64,000 nt of DNA from Cellulophaga sp. RHA19 (GCF_002813425.1 NZ_PHUL01000001.1:992001-1056000); one strand, 5' to 3'; positions 44,243 to 53,380 are shown, numbered from the stretch's first letter. A program made the numbers and translations. Notes: generated from the sequence alone by a model not told the origin.

Positions 44243-46132
44243 ATGAAAAAATTATTATTAAGCCTAACTATTTGTTGTGCTGCATATACAACGCAAGCAC
44301 AAGATTTAATACAAAATATACCTGCCAACTCTAGTGCAGTTGTTACTATAAAAGGAAGTAATGTTACAGATTTGTTTTCTATTAAGGAGTTTGAGAACTC
44401 TAAAATAGGTCAAGAAATGGTAAAAGAACTAGCCAGAGAATCAGACGGTGACTTAACAAGTCTTAATGATTTAGGTATAGATTTTAATGCAAGCGCATAC
44501 TATTTTTTGCAAGCAGAAAAAGGTGTTTTTTCTAATTACTTTGCTATTCCGTTACGTTCTAAAAGTGGGTTTGATAACTTAATTAAAAAGAACAATAGTA
44601 GTACCGAAAAGATAAAAACTGACGGTGATATTACTTATATGCAAGATAATTATGATGGCATTACTGTAGCTTGGAATGATAGAATGCTTGTTGTTGTTAT
44701 TTCTGAAGATGCAAACGAAGATAACGACTACTATAATTATAGTGATGCAGTAGAAGTTGAAGAAGTAGTAGAATCTGCTGTAGACGTTGCAGAAGATGCT
44801 GTTGAGGAGGTTGAAATTGAAGTTTCAGAAGTAGAAGAAACAGTAATTGAATCTACCGAAGATGCAACATACTCTAATGATGATTACTATAAAAAAAGAC
44901 AAGAACGTTACAAAAGAGAACGACAAGAAAGAGAAGCAAGAAGAATAGCTAAAACTCAAAAAGCAAAAGTGCGTAATTTACAAAAAGCAAAAGCTTTTAT
45001 AAATGGCGACCACTCATCCAATAATATTTTGCGTAACAAGAGTTATGTTGCTAGTTTAGGAAAGCAAAACTTTGAGGCACACGCTTGGGCAGGCGATTTC
45101 ATAAATCTTTACCAAGAGCTAGTGTTAACACAGGGTTTTAGTAATGCTTTTGGTATGTATAATGTAGAGGAGTTGTATAGAAACTCTTCTATGTCTTCTA
45201 CCTTAGATTTTACTAACACTAGTGCTGTTTTAAACATAGATTATACTATGAGTGATGCTATGGCAAAACACGCCAAAGCTATGTACAATGGTAAAATGAA
45301 TAAAGATTTTTACAAGTATTTTAACCAAGATAAAATGCTAGGTTATATGTCTGTTAATGCAAGTACAGAAGGTATACTTACAGAGTATCCAAAGCTTATG
45401 AAATCTATGTTTGCTAATTCTTATGATAAAGAAGTTGCAACCTTGGCGCCATTAGGAGCAGACTTATTATCTATTTTTTTAGATGAAGAAGCTGTTGGTG
45501 AATTGGTTAGAGGAGATATGTTATTTGTAGTTAATGATATTGCTAAAAAGCAAGTAACATATACAACATATGATTATGATGAAAACTACAATAGAATTCC
45601 AATAGAGAAAACTAAAGAAGAAACGGTACCAGATTTTATTTTTATGGCCACTTCTAACGGAGAAAGTATTTTTAACAAGCTTATGAATATTGCTGTTAAA
45701 GAAAACGAAATGACGGTAGATAACGGTATTTATAAGTTTAACACACCAAGAAGTGTACCTGTAAATGTATATGCAATGCACGCTAAAGGAGTGTTGTTTT
45801 TTGCAACGTCTAAAGACCATTTGTTAGCTATTAGAAATGGTAGTTTTAAAGGTAGTGTAAGTGGTGAGCACAAGAAAAATATTAGTAAAAATACTTCTGC
45901 GGCATATGTTAACGGTAAAAATATAATTTCTCAAATACCAGTTAATGAGTTGCCAAGAGAGTTTAAAAGAAAAATAAACTTTTTAACTAGTAATACAGAA
46001 GATCTTTTAATTACAACAGGTAAATTAAAGGGGAATAAATCTAGTACTAAAGTTGTTTTAAATACTCCAGAAGAAGGACATAAAAATGGCTTAGCATACT
46101 TTATTAATTTTATAGATGCATTTATAGATTAA
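44243..46132 (+). CDS. Hypothetical exported protein with an acidic/charged insert
   Basis: A 629-residue exported protein (signal peptide 1-19, ending TQAQ). The N-terminal half is followed by an acidic Val/Glu-rich stretch (about 165-215, EVEEVVESAVDVAEDAVEEV) and then a basic coiled-coil-like stretch (YKKRQERYKRERQEREARR). The C-terminal half resembles the next gene: YTTYDYDENYNRIPIEKTKEE here against ITYDYDDNFNKVEKKTVQEKE there, both followed by P and a beta-rich segment. The two are diverged paralogues. Function unknown; periplasmic location is inferred. Confidence 0.72.
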   Translation: MKKLLLSLTICCAAYTTQAQDLIQNIPANSSAVVTIKGSNVTDLFSIKEFENSKIGQEMVKELARESDGDLTSLNDLGIDFNASAYYFLQAEKGVFSNYFAIPLRSKSGFDNLIKKNNSSTEKIKTDGDITYMQDNYDGITVAWNDRMLVVVISEDANEDNDYYNYSDAVEVEEVVESAVDVAEDAVEEVEIEVSEVEETVIESTEDATYSNDDYYKKRQERYKRERQEREARRIAKTQKAKVRNLQKAKAFINGDHSSNNILRNKSYVASLGKQNFEAHAWAGDFINLYQELVLTQGFSNAFGMYNVEELYRNSSMSSTLDFTNTSAVLNIDYTMSDAMAKHAKAMYNGKMNKDFYKYFNQDKMLGYMSVNASTEGILTEYPKLMKSMFANSYDKEVATLAPLGADLLSIFLDEEAVGELVRGDMLFVVNDIAKKQVTYTTYDYDENYNRIPIEKTKEETVPDFIFMATSNGESIFNKLMNIAVKENEMTVDNGIYKFNTPRSVPVNVYAMHAKGVLFFATSKDHLLAIRNGSFKGSVSGEHKKNISKNTSAAYVNGKNIISQIPVNELPREFKRKINFLTSNTEDLLITTGKLKGNKSSTKVVLNTPEEGHKNGLAYFINFIDAFID

Positions 46133-46144
46133 GTTTTAAGCAAT

Positions 46145-47542
46145 ATGCGTTTAAAAAAAATAATAAAAATAGTAGTCCCAATAATTATACTTGCAGGTAT
46201 AGTTTATTGGGGCTATAAGTTTGTAAACAACACATCATCTTTATTAGGTGTTGTGCATAAAAATGCAGATGCTGTTGTTAAAATAGATTTACACGGTATA
46301 AAAGAAACTATAGTTTTAGACGCGCTATCTTCACCTAAGTTTTATTATGATAACATATCATTTTCAAGTAGTAAAAAAGAGAAAGATTCTACTTTAGAAA
46401 AAGGCATTAATCTAAAACCATATACTGTAGTTTTATATACACTTAAAAATGTAGAAAACACTGTCTTTTCTACATTTCCAATAGATAATTTTACAGGTTT
46501 TACTGCATATGTAAAAGAGTATGTAAAAAATAAAAAAGGTAAAATACTGGAAGCAGAAGGTTATAAATACGCAGTTTTAGAAAAATCTAAAGTTTGTATA
46601 GCTTGGAACTCTAAAAACCTTGCTGTTGCGGCTGCACCAGATAAAATAGATCTTACAAAGGTTTCTGTTGTTTTTACAGATGTTTTGGTAGGAGAAAAGT
46701 TGATTGTAGATAAAAATAATAGTCTAATTCAGAAATTAAAAAGTACTAAAGATCACATTGTATACGTAAAAGGAACAAGTGTAATTGGTTTAAATTTTGA
46801 AGACGGAAAATTAGCTGTAGCCGGACAATTAGAAGTTGATGAGTCCTCAGTTTTTTCAAAAGAAATTACAGTAAATAGTGTACGCAATGCATCTTTGCAA
46901 ATGTATTTAGATTATAATTTTGCTAATGAGAATCACAAGAGAGACTTTATATCAGCCTTTAAAAATAGCTCTTTTTTACAAAAAAGTAATTTACAAATAG
47001 ATAGTATTGCAAAATACAGTAATGGGTTTTTTAGTTTGGCTGTAAGTGGTAAAACTAAACAGCAAGACACTATTATTACTTATGATTATGATGATAATTT
47101 TAATAAGGTAGAAAAGAAAACTGTACAAGAAAAAGAGGCGCCAAAAATGTATGTAAATTTAGGTGTAAATAAAAACGGCTTGTCAACTTATTTAAAAACA
47201 CAAGGAGCTATAGAGCAAGGCGTATTTACTGCGTTGCCAATATATAACTTTTATGTGTCATCAACAGACAAAGTAAGTTTGTTTGCAACGGCTAAAAACA
47301 ACCCCAAAACAGAGGTTTTTAAAAGCGCTAACTTTTTAGATATTACCGCAGATTTCTCTAAGTTAAATAACGATATAAGCTTTCCTAAGTCTAACTTATT
47401 ATTTGGACTTTTAAATAAGCTAGATGTTAAAGCCAATGTGGTTAAGAACGGAGTTGTTGGTGTAGAGGGTACATTATCAGCAAAAAAAGAAGATATAAAT
47501 ATTATAACCCAAATCTTTTTTGGGTTAGAAAATGCCAAATAA
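46145..47542 (+). CDS. Hypothetical membrane-anchored protein, paralogue of the previous gene
   Basis: A 465-residue protein with one N-terminal membrane helix (IIKIVVPIIILAGIVYWGYKFV) and a large periplasmic part. Its opening VVHKNADAVVKIDL matches the IPANSSAVVTIKG of the preceding protein, and the YDYD-N-N motif near residue 318 is shared. It starts 12 bases after that gene. I recognise no catalytic motif; a beta-rich scaffold or chaperone-like role is possible but unsupported. Confidence 0.72.
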   Translation: MRLKKIIKIVVPIIILAGIVYWGYKFVNNTSSLLGVVHKNADAVVKIDLHGIKETIVLDALSSPKFYYDNISFSSSKKEKDSTLEKGINLKPYTVVLYTLKNVENTVFSTFPIDNFTGFTAYVKEYVKNKKGKILEAEGYKYAVLEKSKVCIAWNSKNLAVAAAPDKIDLTKVSVVFTDVLVGEKLIVDKNNSLIQKLKSTKDHIVYVKGTSVIGLNFEDGKLAVAGQLEVDESSVFSKEITVNSVRNASLQMYLDYNFANENHKRDFISAFKNSSFLQKSNLQIDSIAKYSNGFFSLAVSGKTKQQDTIITYDYDDNFNKVEKKTVQEKEAPKMYVNLGVNKNGLSTYLKTQGAIEQGVFTALPIYNFYVSSTDKVSLFATAKNNPKTEVFKSANFLDITADFSKLNNDISFPKSNLLFGLLNKLDVKANVVKNGVVGVEGTLSAKKEDINIITQIFFGLENAK

Positions 47543-47587
47543 CACTTTTGCATTCACTTACTTAGTTTTAGTTCTTATTTTAGTAAA

Positions 47588-48706
47588 ATGAATTTTAGCT
47601 ACTGGGAACATAAAACGTGGTTGTCTGCAATAGATTTTACTATTGTGGGCAGTGGTATTGTGGGGTTAAATTGTGCATTGTACTTAAAAGAGCGTTTTCC
47701 TAAAGCCAAAATTTTAATTTTAGAAAAGGGAATGTTGCCGCAGGGAGCTAGTACTAAAAATGCTGGCTTTGCTTGTTTTGGTAGCATATCAGAAATAGTA
47801 TCAGATTTAGACTCGCATACAGAAGAAGAGGTTGTGGAGCTTGTACAAAAAAGATTAGATGGTATAAACTTATTACGATCAAATTTAGGAGACAAAGCTA
47901 TTGGGTATAAAAATTATGGAGGTCATGAGCTATTTTTAGATTCTAACTCTACATTGTATCAACATTATTTAAGTAAATTAAGTGGTGTAAACACGTTATT
48001 AAATTCTGTTTTTAAAGGTGATGCATTTGTGTCTACGCAAAATAAATTCAACTTTAATAAAATACAAAAAAACTACATTACACATATTTTTGAAGCCCAA
48101 ATAGACACTGGTAAAATGATGCAGAGTTTGTTGGCAAAAGTCATTCAAAAAGGTATTTTAATTTTAAATAACACAAGTGTAAAAGCATTTACCACAACGG
48201 CTAATGGTGTAGCGGTAGAAACAAGTAATTTTACTTTACAGACTAAAAAGTTAGTGGTTGCAACCAATGGTTTTGCGGCAGAATTACTACAGGAAAAGGT
48301 TAAGCCGGCTAGGGCGCAAGTTTTGGTAACATCACCTATACCTAATTTACATATTAAAGGTACTTTTCATTTAGACGAAGGATATTATTATTTTAGAAAT
48401 ATTGATAATAGAATTTTATTTGGAGGAGGACGAAATTTAGACTTTAAAGCAGAAGAAACATTGGTCTTTGGTGAAACAGAAATAGTGCAACAAAAGCTTG
48501 AAGAGATATTAAGAGAAACAATTTTACCTAACACACCTTTTAAAATAGATAAAAAATGGAGTGGTATAATGGGTGTTGGGAGCCAAAAAAATCCAATAAT
48601 AAAAGAGGTTGAACCTAACGTGTATTGCGGTGTGCGTTTAGGCGGGATGGGAATTGCTATTGGTAGCTTAGTGGGTAAAGAATTAGCAGATAAAGTAGTA
48701 TGGTAA
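47588..48706 (+). CDS. FAD-dependent oxidoreductase (DAO/glycine-oxidase fold)
   Basis: A 372-residue flavoprotein. The FAD-binding Rossmann motif is FTIVGSGIVGLNCALYLKERFP (GxGxxG) with the acidic end of strand 2 (LILEKG). The second motif is ASTKNAGFACFGS, and a C-terminal MGVGSQKNPIIKEV...YCGVRLGGMGIAIGSLVGKELA completes the DAO fold. It oxidises an amine or imino acid, substrate unknown. Its stop overlaps the next start by seven bases, so it is coupled to the GreA-like gene. Confidence 0.87.
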   Translation: MNFSYWEHKTWLSAIDFTIVGSGIVGLNCALYLKERFPKAKILILEKGMLPQGASTKNAGFACFGSISEIVSDLDSHTEEEVVELVQKRLDGINLLRSNLGDKAIGYKNYGGHELFLDSNSTLYQHYLSKLSGVNTLLNSVFKGDAFVSTQNKFNFNKIQKNYITHIFEAQIDTGKMMQSLLAKVIQKGILILNNTSVKAFTTTANGVAVETSNFTLQTKKLVVATNGFAAELLQEKVKPARAQVLVTSPIPNLHIKGTFHLDEGYYYFRNIDNRILFGGGRNLDFKAEETLVFGETEIVQQKLEEILRETILPNTPFKIDKKWSGIMGVGSQKNPIIKEVEPNVYCGVRLGGMGIAIGSLVGKELADKVVW

Positions 48707-49149
48707 ATAAAGAAGAGCTTTTAAAGTTTTGCGCAAGTTTTATAAACAATAGAGTTTCTAGAATACAAAAAAACATTGCAGGTGTGCAGGAGTCGTTAAC
48801 ATCAGAAACAAAAAGTAGTGCAGGTGATAAACACGAAACTGGAAGAGCAATGTTGCAATTAGAGCGCGAAAAACTTGGTGCGCAATTATTAGAGGCAGAA
48901 AAAATGCAACAGTTATTATCTAAGGTAACAGCAACTAAAAATGCAACAGTAATTGGCTTAGGGAGTTTGGTGTATACAGAAAAAAACAATTATTTTTTAT
49001 CAATTTCTGCAGGTGAATATGCCCATAATAGCAAAAAGGTGTATTGCATATCTGCAAATACGCCAATAGGTAAATTGCTGTTAGGTAAAAGTGCAGGTGA
49101 TAGTTTTGTTTTTAACGGATCTACAATACAAATAACAGAGGTTATTTAA
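48700..49149 (+). CDS. GreA/GreB-like transcript-cleavage-factor homologue
   Basis: A 149-residue protein: an N-terminal coiled coil with KSSAGDKHETGRAMLQLEREKLGAQL and a C-terminal FKBP-like domain ending SPIGK-like NTPIGKLLLGKSAGDSFVFNGSTIQITEV. This is the GreA/GreB architecture, though the acidic loop tip is not clearly conserved, so RNA-cleavage activity is uncertain. In many flavobacterial genomes this protein is mislabelled as an oxoacyl-ACP synthase. It overlaps the FAD oxidoreductase gene by seven bases. Confidence 0.78.
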   Translation: MVNKEELLKFCASFINNRVSRIQKNIAGVQESLTSETKSSAGDKHETGRAMLQLEREKLGAQLLEAEKMQQLLSKVTATKNATVIGLGSLVYTEKNNYFLSISAGEYAHNSKKVYCISANTPIGKLLLGKSAGDSFVFNGSTIQITEVI

Positions 49150-49153
49150 ACAA

Positions 49154-49193
49154 AAAATCCTTGAGTAGCTTACAATAGCTAGTCAAGGATTTT
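49154..49193. terminator. Bidirectional terminator
   Basis: AAAATCCTTGA (49154-49164) pairs with TCAAGGATTTT (49183-49193), and an inner TAGCT/AGCTA stem is nested in the loop. It lies between the convergent GreA-like and cupredoxin genes. Confidence 0.85.
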
Positions 49194-49215
49194 GTCACAC
49201 AAAAAAGATTAAACT

Positions 49216-49602
49216 TTATTTTACTGTAATTGTGTTGTCTGTTGCTGTTGGGTTTAACGGGCAAAAATATACGTATTCCCCTTTTTCTAAAACAGTAGCG
49301 TTAGACTTTTCTGTTTTACCGTTTGCAACTGCTTTTGTAACGTATGCAGTTTTAATGTGGTTTTCTGGTTTGCTAACATCTTGTCCTTTTTTAACAAGTA
49401 CAAAACCTACATCATGACCAACGTTATTGTTTGCAACCTCAAAAACATAAGTGCCAGGCGCTACAGTTAAATTTTTCTGTGTAAACTCTCCTTTAGTTTG
49501 TTCTAAAGAAATTACTTTACTCATTTTATCTTGAGCGTTACTTGTAAATACAATACCTACTAATAAGGCTACTAATGCAATTGCGTTTTTAAAATTTTTC
49601 AT
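49216..49602 (-). CDS. Cupredoxin-like secreted protein, incomplete copper site
   Basis: A 128-residue exported protein (signal peptide 1-23, ending SNAQ). The fold pattern is plastocyanin-like: TVAPGTYVFEVANNNVGHDVGFVLV with H63, and a C-terminal GEYVYFCPLNPTATDNTITVK with C114. The usual second His and the Met after the Cys are not visible, so a normal type-1 copper site is doubtful. It lies 45 bases after the AhpD-like gene on the same strand and is the last gene of that operon. Confidence 0.78.
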   Translation of the reverse strand: MKNFKNAIALVALLVGIVFTSNAQDKMSKVISLEQTKGEFTQKNLTVAPGTYVFEVANNNVGHDVGFVLVKKGQDVSKPENHIKTAYVTKAVANGKTEKSNATVLEKGEYVYFCPLNPTATDNTITVK

Positions 49603-49647
49603 CTTGTTTTTGTTTTTATTGTTTGTAATTGTGTTTAAGTTTATTTG

Positions 49648-50181
49648 TTATAAAGCTTGTGCTACAGGAAAATCTACAGGAACATTTGTTGTGCTGTGTA
49701 TGTAGTTAGATATGGTTTTATCGCCAACTAATACAATAGTATCTATTAGGTTTTCTTTAGTGTAACCTGCGTTTAAAAAGTTGTCTACAATTGTAGCATC
49801 TGTAGCGCCTCTTTTTTCGGTAACGTTTTTAGCTAAAGCAGCCAATGCGTTTAATTTAGAGTCAAAAGAAGCTTTTCCTGCTCTTAATTCTAGTATTTCT
49901 TCATCAGAAAAACCATTCATTTTACCTATTGCAGTGTGTGCAGATAAACAGTAAATACAATTATTAACTTCGCTTACTGCTAAGTTTACTGCTTCTTTTT
50001 CTTTGGCAGATAAAGATGTTTTTGCTCCACTTAAATTAAGGTAGTTTTCTAATGCGTTGTTAGAGTATGCGTATGTTGCATATAAGTTAGGTACAAAACC
50101 TACTTTTTTCTCTAATGAATCAAAAATTACTTGATTTTTTTCGCTTACTTCTGCTCTTGTGGGTACGTTAAATTTGCTCAT
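49648..50181 (-). CDS. AhpD-like carboxymuconolactone-decarboxylase-family protein
   Basis: About 177 residues from the ATG at 50181 (MSKFNVPTRAEVS); a start at 50202 adds seven residues. The CMD fold signature is VNNCIYCLSAHTAIGK, with redox cysteines C75 and C78 and H82, as in AhpD-type alkylhydroperoxidases. It probably reduces peroxides or acts as a thiol-disulphide partner. It is preceded by a 53-codon frame (50235-50396) and followed by the cupredoxin gene, probably under the AraC regulator encoded upstream. Confidence 0.87.
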   Translation of the reverse strand: MSKFNVPTRAEVSEKNQVIFDSLEKKVGFVPNLYATYAYSNNALENYLNLSGAKTSLSAKEKEAVNLAVSEVNNCIYCLSAHTAIGKMNGFSDEEILELRAGKASFDSKLNALAALAKNVTEKRGATDATIVDNFLNAGYTKENLIDTIVLVGDKTISNYIHSTTNVPVDFPVAQAL

Positions 50182-50234
50182 AATTATTTTGTTTAATGTC
50201 ATTTATTTTAAAAGACAGTTAGTATTAATGTTTG

Positions 50235-50396
50235 TTATTGAAAATGTTGGATAAAAGGTTTTTCTGCATCACAGTAGAAATCGTGATGGTACTTTTTTTC
50301 ACAATGATCTGTAGCTAATACAGTCTGTTGTTTACTTTTTTTATCTGACCTAAATATTTCAATTAGGTTAAAAATAGATGTATGTATTAAGTTCAT
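50235..50396 (-). CDS. Small His/Cys-rich protein (53 residues)
   Basis: An ATG at 50396-50394 opens a 53-codon frame ending in TAA at 50237-50235: it begins MNLIHTSIFNLIEIFRSDKK and has a His/Cys-rich end with DHC, KYHHDFYCD and IQHF. It lies 53 bases upstream of the AhpD-like gene on the same strand, and a near-consensus -7 box CATCTTTG (minus strand, 50430-50423) is 26 bases before its ATG. A metal-binding or redox-linked peptide is possible. I recognise no family, and it could be a leader ORF. Confidence 0.5.
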   Translation of the reverse strand: MNLIHTSIFNLIEIFRSDKKSKQQTVLATDHCEKKYHHDFYCDAEKPFIQHFQ

Positions 50397-50422
50397 AATT
50401 GCGTTGTTTTATAATTACAATG

Positions 50423-50494
50423 CAAAGATGCAATCTATTAAGAGCTATTTGTTAATAGCAATTTCCCGACGGCTTGTAGAAATTTCCCGACAGC
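50423..50494 (-). promoter_or_regulatory. AraC-type operator and promoter of the AhpD/cupredoxin operon
   Basis: AATTTCCCGAC occurs at 50460-50470 and again at 50481-50491, a period of 21 bases (two helical turns), each followed by one variable base and GC. A hairpin-like GCTATT/AATAGC pair (50444-50449 and 50454-50459) and the -7-like CATCTTTG (minus strand, 50430-50423) follow downstream on the minus strand. Two direct half-sites two turns apart are typical of AraC-family activators, and the regulator gene ends at 50495, next to the repeats. Confidence 0.6.
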
Positions 50495-51337
50495 CTATTT
50501 TTTGTGTATTTCTCGGTATTGGGTAGGAGAATAGTTGGTCATTTTTTTAAAAAATGAACTGAAATGTGCAGGATCGTTAAAACCTAAGTCATAAGCAATT
50601 TCTTGGTTTTGTTTGTCTGTAAAATTCATAAGTCGTTTTGCTTCTAAAGCAATTCTGCTTAATATTATTTGTTGTGGTGAATTTTGATTGTAAAGTGCAA
50701 AAATATTAGAAAGGGTTTTTGGACTTTTAAAAAGCAGGTCTGCATAGTCACTTACTTTACGTTTGGTTTTAAAATGCTCATCAACCAAAACATTAAACCT
50801 ACGTACAAGATCTATTTGCTCATTGTTTAACTTTTTTAGAGTAAGTTGTTCTTTGGCCAAACGCGTACATATAATTATAAGCCTTTTTAAGAGCATTTGT
50901 AGCATATCTCCTTGTATTTTGTCAGATGTGCTAAACTCATCTATAAAAATCTCATACAGCGTGCTAAATTTGCGTTCTTGGTCTTTTGGTATGGTTACTA
51001 TTGGTAACTCTTGTGTTCCAAAAAATAAAATACCATTGCATGATACCTCACTGTCATGATCTCTAATACAGTAAAAAGGCCTGTTAAACATAAAAGCGAT
51101 TAAAGGTTTTTCTGTTTTTTGATAAGATACATGGTGTAAATAGGTGGTTGTAATTAGTTGATTGGGTTGTAGCTCTATAATTGTGTTATCTATTTCTAAA
51201 GTAACAGGGGTGCTATTTTGGTTCCATAAAATGCTTATGGTGTCTTTATTGGTGTCAAAGTAAGTTAGATTTTTTTTGATATCATCTGTCATTCCAAAAA
51301 CAGAATCTACTTTTGTATCAGTGTATTTAAATTTCAT
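50495..51337 (-). CDS. AraC-family transcriptional regulator
   Basis: A 280-residue regulator. Residues about 20-140 form a cupin-like sensing region; the C-terminal 100 residues hold two helix-turn-helix units (VSDYADLLFKSPKTLSNIF and NQEIAYDLGFNDPAHFSSFFKKMTNYSPTQYR), the standard AraC/XylS DNA-binding domain. It lies directly upstream of the 53-residue ORF, AhpD-like and cupredoxin genes on the same strand, and two direct repeats sit at its 3' end. It likely activates that operon. Confidence 0.9.
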   Translation of the reverse strand: MKFKYTDTKVDSVFGMTDDIKKNLTYFDTNKDTISILWNQNSTPVTLEIDNTIIELQPNQLITTTYLHHVSYQKTEKPLIAFMFNRPFYCIRDHDSEVSCNGILFFGTQELPIVTIPKDQERKFSTLYEIFIDEFSTSDKIQGDMLQMLLKRLIIICTRLAKEQLTLKKLNNEQIDLVRRFNVLVDEHFKTKRKVSDYADLLFKSPKTLSNIFALYNQNSPQQIILSRIALEAKRLMNFTDKQNQEIAYDLGFNDPAHFSSFFKKMTNYSPTQYREIHKK

Positions 51338-51416
51338 AAAGACAGGTATTAATAAGGTAAATTAATAGTCTTTTAAATTAATACTAACTTACATTTGGGA
51401 TGGTTATAAACAAAAA

Positions 51417-51442
51417 AAATCCTGAGCGATAACTCAGGATTT
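51417..51442 (-). terminator. Terminator of the pyk operon
   Basis: AAATCCTGAG (51417-51426) pairs with CTCAGGATTT (51433-51442). On the minus strand it is followed by a run of T's, 22 bases after the pyk stop. Confidence 0.85.
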
Positions 51443-51464
51443 ATATATAAACTTAAATGGTTGT

Positions 51465-52913
51465 TTATTTTTTAATGTTACAAGATTCTATTTCTGTAAC
51501 ACGAAGTGTATTTACCATACCTTTGTTTGCAATTGGCATTGCAGCAAGGCTAATAAGCATATCACCAACTTCTAAAAATCCTTTTTGGCAAGCAATAGCA
51601 TTTACATCATCTATAGTTTCGTCAGTAGTAACATACTTGTCATAATAAAAAGCCTTAACACCCCATAAAAGGTTTAATTGTGTTAAAATTCTTTTATTAG
51701 ATGTAAAAACTAAAATATGTGCACTTGGTCTCCAAGCAGAAATTTGAAAAGCAGTATAACCACTATTTGTTAATGTAGATATTGCTTTTGCCTTAATTTC
51801 GTTAGCCATAATAGCTGCGTGGTAACATACAGATTTAGTAATGTATCTACTAGTTTTAACATGAGGTGGGTTGTGAGGTACCGATATAAGATCAGATCCT
51901 TCTACGCTCATTAAAATGCTAGACATTTTTTCTATTACTTGTACAGGGTAATTACCAACAGAAGTTTCACCTGAAAGCATTACAGCATCTGCACCATCCA
52001 TTACAGAATTGGCAACATCATTAACCTCTGCACGTGTTGGTGTAAGGCTAGTAATCATTGTCTCCATCATCTGTGTAGCAATAATTACTGGAATACGAGC
52101 TTTTTTAGCTGTAAGTACCAATTGCTTTTGAATTAATGGTACTTCATGTGCAGGAACTTCTACTCCTAAATCTCCACGGGCAACCATTAAACCGTCACAG
52201 TAAGCAACAATTTTATCTATATTTTCTACAGCTTCAGGTTTTTCAATCTTAGCTATAATAGGAATTTTATGATCTGTGTGTTTCTTAATTAAAGCTTGTA
52301 AGTCAATTAAATCTTGACTAAAACGTACAAAAGAAAGTGCTATCCAATCTACATCTTGAGAAATTGCAAAAATTGCATCTTTAATATCTTTTTCTGTAAG
52401 TGCAGGTAAAGAGATATTGGTATTAGGTAAGTTTACTCCTTTTTTAGATTTTAAAGGTCCACCTTGTACAACCTCTGCTTTAACTTCATCTTTCTTGTTT
52501 GTAGAAAGTACTTTAAACATAAGTTTACCGTCATCTAAAAGTACTAATTCTCCTGGTTTAACATCTTTAGGAAAAGATGCGTAATTCATATATACTTTTT
52601 CTGCAGTACCTTCAAAAGGCTTACCTGTTATAAAAGATATTTTATCGCCAGGAGCAACAACAACTTCGCCAGCCATAACCCCAACTCTAAGTTTAGGACC
52701 TTGTAAATCTGCTAAAATAGAAGTGTTAGAGCCTAGCTCATCACTTAATTCACGTATCATTTTAACACGCTCTGTAACATCTGAATAATCTGCGTGAGAA
52801 AAGTTAATTCTGAAGACATTTACTCCAGCATTAATCATATCTCTTAAAACTTCTTTTTTGCTTGTAGCAGGCCCAAGGGTTGCTACTATTTTTGTTTTTT
52901 TGTTAGTTGGCAT
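51465..52913 (-). CDS. pyk: Pyruvate kinase
   Basis: A 482-residue glycolytic enzyme (phosphoenolpyruvate plus ADP to pyruvate plus ATP). Motifs: TKIVATLGPATS, NVFRINFSHADY, ILADLQGPKLRVG, the catalytic IPIIAKIEKPEAVENID, DGLMVARGDLGVEVP and MDGADAVMLSGETSVG. Length is normal. It starts two bases after the IPExxxVDY gene on the minus strand, in the conserved acpP-fabF-rnc-IPExxxVDY-pyk order. Confidence 0.97.
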   Translation of the reverse strand: MPTNKKTKIVATLGPATSKKEVLRDMINAGVNVFRINFSHADYSDVTERVKMIRELSDELGSNTSILADLQGPKLRVGVMAGEVVVAPGDKISFITGKPFEGTAEKVYMNYASFPKDVKPGELVLLDDGKLMFKVLSTNKKDEVKAEVVQGGPLKSKKGVNLPNTNISLPALTEKDIKDAIFAISQDVDWIALSFVRFSQDLIDLQALIKKHTDHKIPIIAKIEKPEAVENIDKIVAYCDGLMVARGDLGVEVPAHEVPLIQKQLVLTAKKARIPVIIATQMMETMITSLTPTRAEVNDVANSVMDGADAVMLSGETSVGNYPVQVIEKMSSILMSVEGSDLISVPHNPPHVKTSRYITKSVCYHAAIMANEIKAKAISTLTNSGYTAFQISAWRPSAHILVFTSNKRILTQLNLLWGVKAFYYDKYVTTDETIDDVNAIACQKGFLEVGDMLISLAAMPIANKGMVNTLRVTEIESCNIKK

Positions 52914-52915
52914 TG

Positions 52916-53380
52916 TTAAAAAATTAAGTTGTTTTTAGATTTTAGGTTATCAACATCTATATTATAAGCAGTCACAATTTTTGGTATACTTACAATTTGT
53001 TTTAAAATTGAAGTAACAATTTCTTTGTTTTCTTGCTCTATTTTTAAAAAGTAATCTACGTCCTTATATTCTGGGACTAGATAGTGTGTTGTGTATGATA
53101 GTTCGCTACCAAACAGACCTCCTTGTTCCTCTTGTTCTTCTATTGTACTATGGTTGCTAATTAAAGTCCAGTAATTATCATTATCTGTGTCTTCCCATTC
53201 AAAAAAAGGAAAAGAAATACGCTTATTTACATCTAAATCTATTTTGGCTCTTCTAAAATTAGATTTTAAAAATAAATTAAGATTATAGCCAATTGCGTAA
53301 TCTTCTAGACTGCTGTGTAGGGCAATTAATGAAAAAGAATCTTCAAAAAAATCTTCAGAAATTTTATGTATAGCTCCCAT
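52916..53380 (-). CDS. IPExxxVDY-family protein
   Basis: A 154-residue cytoplasmic protein of a Bacteroidota family named for the motif that appears here as LVPEYKDVDYFLKIE (residues about 100-115). No enzymatic role is known. It is located between rnc and pyk, as in related genomes, three bases from pyk. Confidence 0.88.
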   Translation of the reverse strand: MGAIHKISEDFFEDSFSLIALHSSLEDYAIGYNLNLFLKSNFRRAKIDLDVNKRISFPFFEWEDTDNDNYWTLISNHSTIEEQEEQGGLFGSELSYTTHYLVPEYKDVDYFLKIEQENKEIVTSILKQIVSIPKIVTAYNIDVDNLKSKNNLIF

